A program made the translations under genes and the position numbers. DNA of 64,000 nt from positions 33,038,001-33,102,000 of the forward strand of contig NC_057838.1 in the NCBI RefSeq assembly GCF_910594005.1, in the 5' to 3' direction. The first letter of the stretch is position 1. Each line of letters starts with the position of its first letter. Below, piece after piece: positions 31,685 to 41,825 of the stretch. The notes beneath the pieces were generated by a model that was not told the origin of the DNA, did no database searches, and saw nothing but the letters and a program-made list of their open reading frames with translations. This stretch comes from Cervus elaphus. Its lineage: Eukaryota; Chordata; Mammalia; Artiodactyla; Cervidae.

Positions 31685-32362
31685 TTACATTTATTTTTAA
31701 CTAATTTTTATTGGAGTATGTTTGATTTACAATGTTGTGTTAGTTTCTGCTGTATATCAAAGTGAATCAGTTATACATATATCCACTCATTTTAGATTAT
31801 TTTCCCATACAGGTCATTACAGAGTATTGAGTAGAGTTCCCTGTGCTTTTTAATAGGTTTTTATTAGTTATCTAGTTTATATATAGTCGTGTCCATATGT
31901 CCAATCTCCCAATTTACCCCTCGCCCACCTTCTTTCCCCCTGGTAAACGCAAGTTTGTTTGCTATATCTGTGACTCTATTTTTGTTTTGTAAGTTCATTT
32001 GTACCATTTTTTAAGATTCGACACATAAGCGATATCATGATATTTGCTTCTCTCTGTATGATTTACTTTACTTAGTATGACTGTACGATGGTTTCTTTAA
32101 AAACCTAAAAACAGAGCTACCATATGATCCACCATTCTCACTCCTGGGCATATATCTAGAGAAAATCATAATTCAAAAAAGGTACATGCACCCCAATAAT
32201 CATTGCAGCATTATTTACAACAGCCAGCACATGAAAGCAACCTAAACCCATCAACAGATGAATGCATAAAGATGTGGAGCATATACACAATGGAATAATA
32301 CTCAACCATTAAAAAGAACAAAATAATGTCATTTCCATCTACATGAATGGACCTAAAGATTG
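31685..32362 (-). mobile_element. L1 with 5' inversion (reverse orientation)
   Basis: 31685-32085 is L1 3' UTR in reverse ('ttacaatgttgtgttagttt', 'gagtagagttccctgtgctt', 'ttcatttgtaccattttttaa'). At about 32086 the orientation flips and 32095-32362 is plus-strand ORF2 C-terminus ('cagagctaccatatgatcca', 'tacatgcaccccaataatca', 'cacaatggaataatactcaa'). This order fits a minus-strand L1 whose 5' part is inverted. A TSD is not clear, so two neighbouring insertions remain possible. Confidence 0.75.
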
Positions 32363-32399
32363 TCTTGTCTTTCTCATGATCTAGAAATCATCCCAATTG

Positions 32400-32530
32400 C
32401 AGTTGTTCCTTTGGCTAGTCCATCATTCAATAAACATTTATTTAGCCCCTGGTATAAGAAAAGGATTATTCTGGGCACAGAAGATTCAGTAAGGAAGCAG
32501 ACAAGATCAAAATCCTGGAAGAAATCCTTC
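32400..32530 (-). repeat. L2 3' end
   Basis: Reverse L2: 'tcattcaataaacatttatt', 'tagcccctggtataag' and 'gggcacagaagattcagtaa'. Confidence 0.65.
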
Positions 32531-32564
32531 CTTACACATGATGACATGTCATTTCAGGCTCCTA

Positions 32565-32915
32565 TAATAAAGTATCAGACCATGTAGCTTAGGCACAGAT
32601 ATGTATATGTATTTCTAATGGCTCTGGAGGTTTAAAGTTCAAGATCAAGGTGCTGGTAGATTTGATTTCTTATGAGGGCTCTCTTTCTGGTTTCCAAATA
32701 GATGACTTCTTGTTATATCCTCACATGGCAGAGAGAGAGACCATCTCTCTCCTACCTCTTCTTATAAAGGCACTAATCCCATAATGGGTCCCCATCCCCC
32801 TGACTTCATCTAAACCAAATGACATCTCATAGACCCCCATCTCCAAACCCACTGATTGGAGTTTAAGGATTCAACGCAAGAATTTGGGGAAGATACAAAC
32901 ATTCAGTCCTAAGAA
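32565..32915 (-). mobile_element. MLT1-like MaLR LTR
   Basis: Solo LTR of the mammalian MaLR (ERVL-related) group in reverse. Ordered blocks: 'ctggaggtttaaagttcaag', 'atcaaggtgctggtagattt', 'tatcctcacatggcagagag', 'cttcttataaaggcactaat' and 'tttaaggattcaacgcaaga'. A remnant of an old endogenous retroelement with no coding sequence attached. Confidence 0.75.
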
Positions 32916-32954
32916 AGTGCTAAAACCTTAACATCCCCTCATGAACCTCAAAGA

Positions 32955-33035
32955 ACTACCCCTTCATTTACTTATTTATATATTTATTCAGCAAATACTT
33001 ACTAAAGATCTACTATGTGCCAGACACTGTCATTT
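32955..33035 (-). repeat. L2/MIR-type terminus
   Basis: 'tatttattcagcaaatactt' followed by 'tactatgtgccagacactgt', the conserved end shared by L2 and MIR-class repeats. Confidence 0.6.
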
Positions 33036-33224
33036 CACCTAACTGTCCTGAAAGAGAAACTTGCTAGCCCAGTTCACGTGTCATGTTTTCAAATCTCAAC
33101 TGCCTTTCCTAAAGAGTCTTGGTTTCACTCTCCTTTTCTAGGCTATGGTGCTGTGTAGAAGCAAAGAAATGTAATCTCAGTAGATCATGTCCCAAGGTCA
33201 GCAACAGAACCAGATGATCTAGAA

Positions 33225-33310
33225 ATCCACTCATGCATTCCTTCAGTCAACACCTTCATTAGCCCTGTATGACGCACTGCAAATTTAAACAGAAATAGGG
33301 CCTCATCCTA
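33225..33310 (-). repeat. Probable L2 terminus
   Basis: 'tcatgcattccttcagtcaa' with following 'cagaaatagggcctcatcc' resembles reverse L2. Weak. Confidence 0.4.
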
Positions 33311-33572
33311 ATGTGAGCCAGGCTCCACTGAAACAGATGAAGAGAACTCAGTGGAAGGAAGATCAACTTCAGCATGTATACTTGCTCCCAGTATACATGG
33401 GAGACTCTCTAACTTTCTCCCATGAGATTCCAACTCAGGGAAGTCTGTGTCAGGGCTCCAGAGTTGGCAGAGTTCACATGCTTTTAAGGTAATGCTAAAC
33501 TAGTGGCAGAGGACTGACAATGAAGCCAAGGTTGAAAGGGTAAGAAACTAGATATTAAAAAATATATAGATA

Positions 33573-33597
33573 TTGATATACATAGTGTGTGTGTGCG
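33573..33597. repeat. (GT)n run at SINE tail
   Basis: Short GT-rich run directly left of a reverse Bov-tA, probably grown from its tail. Confidence 0.7.
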
Positions 33598-33599
33598 CA

Positions 33600-33793
33600 T
33601 GTGCACTCGGTGGTACCTGACTCTTCACAACCCCATGGACTGTAGCCCGCCAGGCTCCTCTGTCCATGGGATACTCCAGGCAAGAACACTGGAGTGAGTT
33701 GCCATGCCCTCTTCCAGGGCATCTCTTCGACCCAAGGATCGAACCTGCATCTCCTGCTTCTTCTGCACTGGCAGCAGATTCTTTACCACTGCA
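33600..33793 (-). mobile_element. Bov-tA SINE
   Basis: Reverse copy with 'gactgtagcccgccaggctc', 'caggcaagaacactggagtg' and 'cagattctttaccactgc'. The open frames here on both strands are SINE frames. Confidence 0.93.
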
Positions 33794-33795
33794 GG

Positions 33796-33872
33796 ACAGA
33801 TATATATATAGATGCAGATATAAAGATACAGACAAAGATATGGATACAGATACACAGATAAAGATACATGGG
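33796..33872. repeat. GATA-rich microsatellite
   Basis: Imperfect (GATA)n/(GATACA)n array: 'gatatatatatagatgcaga', then 'agatacagacaaagatatgg'. It abuts the 5' end of the SINE. Confidence 0.85.
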
Positions 33873-35170
33873 TCTCATCCCTTCTGCCCCTTAGCACTGA
33901 GTCCAAATGCTCAGAAATTTGCAAATGGTTTCCTATCACATTGAAAGATGCTGAAAGGAATGTATCATAAAACTGAAAAGACTTTTGTCAGGAGGAGAGA
34001 TACACACTTCAAAAGGTTTATCTCATCTGTCACTGTGTCTTAACTTTACAGCAAAGGGAACTCGGGGCGGGGGGGCGTGGGGGTGAAAGGCCAGACTAAT
34101 TTCACCTCTTCAGTTCCAGCCTCTAAACCTTGAGGCAGAAAAGAGGTAGTCAGAGCAGGTGGGGTGATACACAGCTTGTTGGCAGGCTAATGGTCTGACA
34201 TCATACGACAGTTCACAGAAGCAATTCACAGCCCTTAGCTAGTAGAGCCCAGATACTCTCAGACTGAACTAAATTTAAAATAGTAGCTGGGGGACAAGTC
34301 TATATGAGGTCAATAATTCACACTGGACCTCAGAAGTCTGCTGCTAGAATAAGTTATCTGCACAGGAGATGGGAGTTAGAGAGGCAATGCCTGGCCTCAG
34401 GCCTGTGTTGATTCGGGCACCAGATCCCTGCATTGGCATTGTGATCCCCGAAAGAGATCAATCTGTGCCCGTAAGAACTACCATATTTCACTTTCAAATC
34501 ATCTGGATTCATAGTTAGTTTTATCTTCTACAAATCTTGCATGATGTGAATTTGTCATTACAAACTACAGAGGTAGCCAATCTTTTAAAAAATTTCTACA
34601 CTAGGTACCCATGAAGCAGGAAAATAAATATATTCCAAAATTTCCCCCAGAGAACAAATTTACCATGATCGTTTCTAGGATATACCATCTCCCTTCTAAT
34701 TTATCATTGGATAGTGGGTAATACAGTCTTCTTTTCAATAGACATTCCCTAAAATAAATTTATTGTTAGAAATAATTAGGAACATCACAGCTTCTTTAAG
34801 CAGCACTAGGTAGAACTTGCAAATATTCTATTGAAATATACTTCTACAAGAACACCCATGTTGTGGATCCAAAAATAATACTAAGAGAAAAGGGACTTTG
34901 GGACTTTGCAGCTGTCATTCACATTCTAATGAGAAAGTAACAAAATAGCAAACAACCTATCTAGCTCTGATCAATTAACCACACTGTATATATGTACAAA
35001 TCCTTAGCTGAAGGGAGGCAACAAAGCAGGAATTAGAATTCTTGCCACTTAAAAACAAAATCCTAGCCTGCTTCTTTATACATGTGTGCTAATTTGGTTC
35101 ATGACACACCAAAATCTTAAGTTAACAGACACTCAGCAAGTGTTTATATAAAGGAAACTTACACATCCAA
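33873..35170. other. No recognisable feature; one G-rich tract
   Basis: About 1.3 kb without an assigned repeat or frame. It holds the G-rich tract at 34062-34084. Confidence 0.5.
34062..34084 (+). other. Potential G-quadruplex tract
   Basis: 'cggggcgggggggcgtgggg' plus a few more G's. It satisfies the four-run G-quadruplex pattern (the 7-G run can supply two). No repeat explains it. Confidence 0.6.
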
Positions 35171-35274
35171 ATGGCCATCCACTCCAGTGTTCTTGTCTGG
35201 AAAGTCCCATGGACAAGAGAAGGCTGGTGGGCTACAGTCCATGGGGTCTCAAAGAGTCGGACACAAAACTGAGC
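35171..35274 (+). mobile_element. Bov-tA SINE 3' fragment
   Basis: Forward 3' half only: 'ccactccagtgttcttgtct', 'gggctacagtccatggggtc' and 'agtcggacacaaaactgagc'. Confidence 0.9.
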
Positions 35275-35504
35275 ATACACACACCCAAAAAGTGCTGACT
35301 GGTTAAAAAATACTTGATTATAAAAGCAAAAGGAAAAGTGTTTTTAAAGTGGAGATGCCAGCTGGCTGACCAAGGACCAAATCCAGCTACCAACTTGTTT
35401 CGTTTCTGATGTGGACACCTTGCAGTGGGCATGTGAGTCCCTCCTCCTGATGTGGCCCTCATTGTTTATACTGTGAACACAAACCCCTTATGGCAAAGTA
35501 AACC

Positions 35505-36060
35505 CTCATTCACAAGGGATCCACTCATTCATTCAGTAAGTATTCGAGGTACACCTAACACAACACAGACATCATTTTTGAGAGTGAGGATATGTGCTGT
35601 GCTGACTCACTCAGTCATGTCTAACTCTTCGTGAAGAATATAGTAGGACACAAGTAAAAATTCCCCATTGGAAATGGACTTACTTAGAGAAACAAATAAC
35701 TTCAGGTAATTTTAGCAAGTCGGTCTGCACCATGAAGCATATGCCATGGGAGAGAACAGGGCCATCAGAGAGACAGCCTCTCTAAGAAAGGGACAATTAG
35801 GCAGAGATGTGAATGATAAGGAGAAGCTATCCATTAATATTTGGTGGAAGAAGATCCACCGGTGCAACGATCCAGCGGTAGGAACTAGGTAGGTACTTGT
35901 GAGAACAGGAAGAAACCAGAGGGACTCCCTATGAGCAAGTGGGAGTGTGAAGGGGGCGGGGGTGACATCAGAGAAGAGGACAGGGGCAGATACTCTAGGG
36001 CCAGCAGACCATGGCAAGGTATTCTGATTCTGTTCCAAGTGCAACAGGAAGCTGGATGGA
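35505..36060 (-). repeat. L2 LINE 3' region with small SINE fragment
   Basis: Reverse L2: 'tcattcattcagtaagtatt', then 'gagacagcctctctaagaaa', 'gggtgacatcagagaagagg' and 'ggcaaggtattctgattctg' (L2: gtaaggagtttggattttat). A 40-bp reverse Bov-tA piece ('ctgactcactcagtcatgtc') lies at about 35597-35636. Confidence 0.7.
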
Positions 36061-36214
36061 AGATGCTAAATAGGGTTGGGGATGGGGGGCTTGACTGATT
36101 TCCTATCAGGAGAACCCACTGCAGGTGTAGATCATAGGAGCAAAGGTGGCTGAAAGGAAGGCCAGTCTGCTGTGATAACCTAGAATGGTGGGAGTGGGGA
36201 TAGGAGGGAGGTTC

Positions 36215-36440
36215 ACGAGGGAAAGAATATATGTATACTCATAGCTGATTCACGTTGTTGTATAGCAGAAACCAACACAGTACTGTAAAGCAATTATACT
36301 CCAATTAAAAATAAATTTTAAAAAATATATTTTAAAATGCATATATATGTATTACTATAATACATTAATGCATAATATATATTAATGTAATTTAATACAA
36401 TAAAGAAATTAAAACTGAAAAAAATTTCAAAAATAAAAAA
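36215..36440 (+). mobile_element. L1 3' terminus plus AT-rich tail
   Basis: 'agctgattcacgttgttgta' and 'caattatactccaattaaaa' mark the ruminant L1 end. The tail has expanded into an AT-rich low-complexity run to about 36440. Confidence 0.8.
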
Positions 36441-36722
36441 AGAAGGCCAATGTGGAGACTCTCATGATGGTAAATACAAATGAGAAATGTCAGGGCCAAG
36501 AACTAGGGAGAGTGATGGAACTTGCAGAAGTGGTTGATTCTAGACATACTTGACGGGTAGCATCAGCAAGACAGGCAGATGGAGGGGTTCATATCATTCA
36601 ATTTTATCTCCTTCCATCCAGGAACACTGTTGGGTCGACAGAGTGGTGACTCCAGGTCTAGCCAAGGGCACACTCCCTGGGACTGATGCTATTGTGTTCT
36701 CACGGCTGAACTAGAGCTGGCA
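36441..36722. other. No recognisable feature
   Basis: Unassigned sequence between an L1 tail and a SINE. Confidence 0.5.
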
Positions 36723-36910
36723 TGTTGATGTTTAGTCGCCAAACCACGTCCAGCTTTTTGTGTATCTACAGACTGTAGCCCGCCAGGCCCTTCTGTCCAT
36801 GGAACTGTCCGGGAGCGGGTTACAGTCTCCTCCTCCAGGGGACCTTCCTGACCCGGGGGTGGAGCCCGAGTCTCTTGCATCTCCTGCATTGACAGATGGA
36901 TAGCCACCGG
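36723..36910 (-). mobile_element. Bov-tA SINE, diverged
   Basis: Reverse copy: 'agactgtagcccgccaggcc', 'ctcctcctccaggggacctt' and 'catctcctgcattgacagat'. It carries unusual GC substitutions ('gacccgggggtggagcccga'). Confidence 0.88.
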
Positions 36911-36918
36911 TTGCATTT

Positions 36919-37152
36919 TCAAACCTTAGGTAGCATTTGTTTGAAGAGCTGGGTGAAGTGTTGGATCTGCAGGTACCTCTCTATATAAAATCTCAAGACA
37001 GAACAATCTTCTCTCTGAGGCTCACGTCTGTCTTCTGGAAATTGAAGCTGTTTAATCCGATAACCCACAGTTTCTGCTAACAACTCTAGCACACCAGAAA
37101 AAAAGCCTTCATCCATCGCAGCCCTCTCTTCTTTCCTACTGTGAATCCACAA
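36919..37152 (-). other. Unrecognised protein-like open frame (possible exon or pseudogene piece)
   Basis: A 77-codon minus-strand frame outside any repeat I can name. It reads in part 'MDEGFFSGVLELLAETVGYR', 'LQFPEDRREPQREDC' and 'FYIERYLQIQHFTQLFKQML'. Composition is balanced, with an amphipathic helical look and no low complexity. It ends at the edge of a SINE. Possible splice acceptors on the minus strand lie upstream, but the polypyrimidine tract is poor and no donor of good quality follows. I do not recognise a family. It may be chance, a decayed pseudogene piece or an exon. Confidence 0.25.
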
Positions 37153-37164
37153 CTATCAGTAACG

Positions 37165-37500
37165 ACGACAGTTTACATTTCTAGGGCACTTGCTATTCTC
37201 TGGGAGAAGGAAATGGCAATCCACTCAAGTATGCTTGCCCGGGAAATCCCATGGACAGAGGAGGCCAGTGGGCTACAGTCCACAGGTTCACAAAGAGCCA
37301 GACATGACTGAGCAACTAAACAAGACTATGCATAGGCCCCATGCTAAGGACTTTCATGCATCATCTCCACTAATTCCCATTCAATACAGTGAAGGAACTA
37401 GCACTGTCCCCATTTAAGAGATAAGACAAAAGAGGCAGAGATGAAATAAGTTGCCCAAGGGTAGCAGCTAATAAGGTAAGCTAGGATATCAACCTAGGAA
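37165..37500 (-). repeat. MIR SINE split by Bov-tA
   Basis: Reverse MIR: 'acagtttacatttctagggc' before the insertion, then 'ccatgctaaggactttcatg', 'agtgaaggaactagcactgt', 'aaataagttgcccaagggta' and 'aggatatcaacctaggaaat' after it. Confidence 0.8.
37198..37325 (+). mobile_element. Bov-tA SINE 3' fragment inside MIR
   Basis: Forward: 'ggagaaggaaatggcaatcc', 'gcccgggaaatcccatggac' and 'gacatgactgagcaactaaa'. It lacks the tRNA-like head. Confidence 0.92.
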
Positions 37501-37885
37501 ATTTAAATGTAGGACTTGAGTTTATAATCACCTTGATATACTACCTTCAATAAATGGCAACTCTGTTCCTTCCTCTTCTGACTCTATTTCAGATTCTATC
37601 TATGCCCCTCACCTATGTTTTTCCTTGCACAAGCAAGCACCTCGTTTGTTCAATCCATTCAAATAAAGGGCTCCTGAACCCCCCTTCCCTTTCTTGGATT
37701 TGGTATTTCCTCTTAGAATGTGCCTCCAATGCACTAATGCATTTCTCTCCATGTGACTCAACAATCATAAAGTTCCCTGAGATTAATCCTTTCCATTGTA
37801 CAGACATTAATTTCTTAAGACTGTACCAGTAATTCCTTCTGCGTGGGTATAAAACAGCACATAGAGAATTTCTGGAGAAAGAACA
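37501..37885. other. No firm assignment
   Basis: Pyrimidine-rich sequence that could be a very diverged L2 (forward). No gene seen; the 92-codon frame at 37554-37832 has no recognisable domain. Confidence 0.4.
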
Positions 37886-37889
37886 CAGC

Positions 37890-38120
37890 GTTACAGATCA
37901 ACAAACAGACACCAGACAAGGAATTCTGAGTTCAAGTCCCAACTATACTATTTATCAGCAAAGTGGCTGTAAGTCACTTAACCTACCTGAATCTCCTCTC
38001 TCCATCTGTGCAAGGGGAATTATAAAATCTACCATGTGAATTTATTTTGAGGATCAAATAAGATAATTTAGGTACAGGACTTGATACAGTTCCTGAAAGC
38101 TAAAAATGTCTAAGTCTTAG
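37890..38120 (+). repeat. MIR SINE
   Basis: Forward MIR: 'attctgagttcaagtcccaa', 'ctgtaagtcacttaacctac', 'gaatctcctctctccatctg' and 'gaggatcaaataagataatt'. Confidence 0.8.
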
Positions 38121-38269
38121 CAATTACTATTTTTATGAGGGGAAAAGAAGAAATTGGATGGCATGGGACCCTAAATGCCAGAATACTATACAGAAAACAG
38201 TATCACTTAACTTCAGAGGTTAGTCTGTGAACCTAGACCTACCCTTCACAAGCATCCTGTTTAAAAATT

Positions 38270-38826
38270 CAGGCTCATGAAATTAGAAGATGCTTCCTCC
38301 TTGGAAGGAAAATTATGACCAACCTAGACAGCATATTAAAAAGCAGAGACACTACTTTGTCAACAAAGGTCCATCTAGTCAAGGCTATGGTTTTTCCAGT
38401 GGTCATGTATGGATGTGAGTTGGACTATGAAGAAAGCTGAGCGCCGAAGAATTGATGCTTTTGAACTGTTGTGTTGGAGAAGACTCTTGAGAGTCCCTTG
38501 GACTGCAAGGAGACCCAACCAGTCCATCCTAAAGGAGATCAGGCCTGGGTGATCATTGATAGGACTGATGTTGAAGCTGGAACTCCAATACTTTGGCCAC
38601 CTGATGCAAAGAACTGACTCATTTGAAAATATCCTGATGCTGGGAAAGATTGAGGGCCAGAGGAGAAGGGGATGACAGAGGATGAGATGGTTGGATGGCA
38701 TCACCGACTCAATGGACTTAGGTTTGGGTGAACTCCAGGAGCTGGTGATGGACAGGGAGGTCTGGCGTGCTGTGGTCCATTGGGTCGCAATCAGACACGG
38801 CTGAGTGAATGAACTGAACTGAACAG
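38270..38826 (+). mobile_element. BovB 3' fragment
   Basis: Forward BovB from 'aggctcatgaaattagaaga' to '(aactga)' repeats at 'gaactgaactgaac'. It covers the C-terminal coding and 3' end; frames are broken. Confidence 0.95.
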
Positions 38827-38975
38827 AGTGACCAGCTGTGAAACCTCAGGCAACTTACTAGATCCCTCTAAGCTTCACTTCCCTCCAGGGTAAGTGGAAA
38901 TGGCACAATGCTCTACTGGTTGCATGGTGTGAGAAAGATGCAAAGTGATGTAGCACAAATATTTACCTTCTTGCT
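38827..38975 (+). repeat. MIR SINE, diverged
   Basis: 'ctgtgaaacctcaggcaact' with 'tccctctaagcttcacttcc' matches MIR (gtgaccttgggcaagt ... ctctgtgcctcagtttcc). The BovB lies directly upstream, inside or at the edge of the MIR. Confidence 0.55.
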
Positions 38976-39072
38976 TGGGACAGTATGTGGTGAGGGCTCT
39001 ATGAGAAGTGGTAATAAGTACAATCTTCCATTTAATCGGCACAGATTTATTATGCACCTACTGTGTGCTCAC

Positions 39073-39151
39073 AATGCAGGGGCATGGGTTTGATCTGTGG
39101 TCAGGGAAGTTCCACATGCTGAGCAGTGCAGCCAAAAAAAAAAAAAAAAAA
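39073..39151 (+). mobile_element. CHR-type SINE fragment with poly(A)
   Basis: 'acaatgcaggggcatgggtt', 'tgatctgtggtcagggaagt' and 'cacatgctgagcagtgcagc', then an A run at 39134-39151. It follows an L2/MIR terminus ('ttattatgcacctactgtgt'). Confidence 0.7.
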
Positions 39152-39799
39152 ATCAAGCAGAGTAAAAGAAGAGGGATAGGACAGAACCTAATACGGGGTA
39201 ACCAGGAAAGCACTCTCCAATTACAGGCAGGAGCCCCTAAACATGTTTTGCCCCAGTCCTGTTTTGAAGTCAGGAAGGGAGAAATAAATAGCTCAATTCC
39301 TGCACCTTGGCTTGGGTCATTTTTTTTAATATCCAGAAGTTTGCTTTAGTACAGATTGTTAACAACTAAAGACATAATTTCCATTTGGCCACACTCTAAT
39401 GAATAAAACATCACCAGGAAGAGAAGGCAGGATGTGATCTGCTGGAGGCTACGCACAGAGCATCAGAAATCAAAGCCTCTGACCCCGGGTAGCCACCGCA
39501 ACAAGATGCAAAGAGTGCCTACATTCCCAGGCACTTAGGAAGAGAGAGAAGTTAATGGAAGCGAATAAGACATCCCTGATCTACTGTTCCATTTCAGAAG
39601 CAACTGTGCTTTTATCCAACCAGCCAAAAGTAAAATAAGAGGAAAATGGACTCCACTGGAACATCTTGAATTAGAAATCTCTTCACACCGAGGTCTTTCG
39701 TGCCTCTGACATCAGAAGACTGAGAAAGTGGAGCTATTCTCTTGTTTTTTCACTATTTACTCAGACTTATAAGAGTCTTCTGGGACACCTAGGACATTG
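39152..39799. other. No recognisable feature
   Basis: About 650 bp unassigned, with no convincing frame or RNA-gene signal. Confidence 0.5.
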
Positions 39800-40230
39800 G
39801 CTTTCAAATCAATCCAGCAGATATTGACTGATCTCCCAGTGCATTGCAGAATACCAGGATAGAATATTATGCATGTCCCGACTAAGCTCATAGGTAAGTG
39901 GCAAAGACAGCCAAATAAATGTAAAAGAACCATCAAGCAGGATCAGGGAAATCATGGAAGAACACTTAATGTGGAGGAAGGAAAGAAGGAAGAGGATCAT
40001 GGAGTCACGCCTCCCAGAAATGACAAATGAATTGGGCTTTGGAAAATGCTAAGTGAGCAGAGGGGATGAGAAGATCATGCCAAAGAGATGCAACAGCATG
40101 AATGGAAACATTTTGAAACAGGATGGCACCTTCAAAGGAACTGTCAACAGAATTGAGGATCTCAGGGATGTAGCATAGAAGGGGAATGAGGTCAGAGAAA
40201 AAGTTCAAAAGTCAGGTAAAGGTCCAAACT
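39800..40230 (-). repeat. L2 LINE 3' region
   Basis: Reverse L2: 'aatgaattgggctttggaaa', 'gagcagaggggatgagaaga' and 'gagatgcaacagcatgaatg' (L2: gagggaacagcaagtgcaaa). Diverged. Confidence 0.6.
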
Positions 40231-41017
40231 TGAAGAATCTGGTGGCCCTGCTTTTCTTAGTTTGACACATGTGAAGAGGGCACTCATGGGCTGTCCATTT
40301 AAAAACAGTCATTTTTAAAATTTCATGAGTTAATTCTGTTCCTCACAGTCATTCACACATTCATCTCCAACTTTAATAACTTGTTATTTGTGGTCTGAGA
40401 TCTACCCTATCCCCTCGGGAGTCACATGTTAATGTATGAAATTGAATTTATGGCTGCTGAAGGGTGACAGATTAATAGCATGATAAATTAATCTATTCAC
40501 CCATATACTAAGAATAGAAAACCTACACAGAGGCAGTTCAATCTAATACCATTTATTATTAAGCCTTAAAACGTAAGCCCAGAGAAATGAGATGAAAATT
40601 TATAAGCCAAGACCGAAGAGCAGGGGGCCTGAGATGGCTGTGACCACAGGGAATACCATGCAGTATGTTTTCTAAAACCCTCTCAGGAAAACCTTTTCAA
40701 ACAAGAATTTCCTACTTCTACAAAAATTATATTGCATTTATATTGGAGCAAATAGCAACGTTCAATTGCTTCATTGATATATAAAGGAAGCCATATGAAA
40801 ATATGAGTTTTTCTAGTCTATTGTCAATAAATAATCAGACAACGGGGGTGGTAAATCAATAAATAATAAGGAACATGAAGTCACTGAGATTTTCTTTCTC
40901 CTTTTTGGGAAGAAAAGGAAACGGCTGGGGTGGCGGGGGCACTGTGATAGTTCCTCACTGGCATAGCTTGAAAGCATCATAGAATACATAGCCTGTATGC
41001 CATGATTCTCCATCCTA
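40231..41017. other. Unique sequence with a palindromic TAAT pair
   Basis: About 790 bp without recognised repeat. At 40469-40494 the arms 'agattaat' and 'attaatct' form a perfect inverted repeat with a 10-bp spacer. TAAT cores are typical homeodomain sites. Could be a conserved non-coding element; not demonstrable from one sequence. Confidence 0.4.
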
Positions 41018-41026
41018 AATCAGATG

Positions 41027-41271
41027 ATTGTTGTTGTTTAGCTGGCAAGTCATGCTTAACTCTTTTGCGTAGTTGGTAAGTCTTTTGTGATGCCATGGAC
41101 TAGAGTCCAAAAGACTCCTCTGTCCATGGGATTTCCCAGGCAAGAATACTGGAATGGGGTTGCCATTTCCTTCTCTAGGGGATCTTCCCGACCCAGGGAA
41201 TTGAACCCGACTCTACTGCATTGGCAGGCAGATTCTTCACCACTGAGCCGCCTGAGAAGCCCTCGAATCAG
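41027..41271 (-). mobile_element. Bov-tA SINE with TSD and internal duplication
   Basis: Reverse copy with a 9-bp TSD 'aatcagatg' (41018-41026 and 41272-41280). The 'ggcaagtcatgcttaactct' part is partly repeated as 'ggtaagtcttttgtgatgcc' about 28 bp on, so the copy is longer than usual. Confidence 0.93.
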
Positions 41272-41289
41272 AATCAGATGTTGTGTGCT

Positions 41290-41760
41290 GCTAATCCATT
41301 GGCATTTTTTCTCCCACAATCCTCAACTCAGGGACCCCCAAGTCACCACTTTGCAGCTGGCAACCCTCAGACGACCCATCTCTCTGACAAAACCAGGTTC
41401 TCTCCATTCACAGCCATCTTCTTTTCCCTCCCCAGAGCTGTCTTCCTAACCGTCAAAGCTAACCTAGAAGGACTAACCTAGAAGGAGAAACTCCAATTCC
41501 TTGATCTAGTCAAAACAGTCTTTCCAATTTGGACTCCTATGCCCACTGTTTCTAGCCTCACCCAAATCCCTTTCTCTTTTGCATACCCTAATTCAGCCAT
41601 CTGCATCACACCGCTGACCCTCAAAGCTCTTTTACCTGGTAAAACTTCATCCTGCCAAGTGCAAGCCAAGTGTCACCTCCAGGGTGAGTCCTTCCTTAGG
41701 AGACAGCTGCCAGTGTCCACTCCTTCCAGTTCAGGGTGCCTCCTTTCCCTACTCTCAGCG
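41290..41760 (+). repeat. L2 LINE 3' region
   Basis: Forward L2: 'cagccatctgcatcacaccg', 'ctcttttacctggtaaaact' and 'gccaagtgtcacctccaggg' followed by 'gtgagtccttccttaggaga' (L2: caaatgtcacctcctcagagaggccttcc). Confidence 0.65.
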
Positions 41761-41825
41761 CATACAATTCAAAAGAGGTTATAGGAGAGATTCCATTGAG
41801 ACAGGCTGGGACCTGAGACCTGGGA

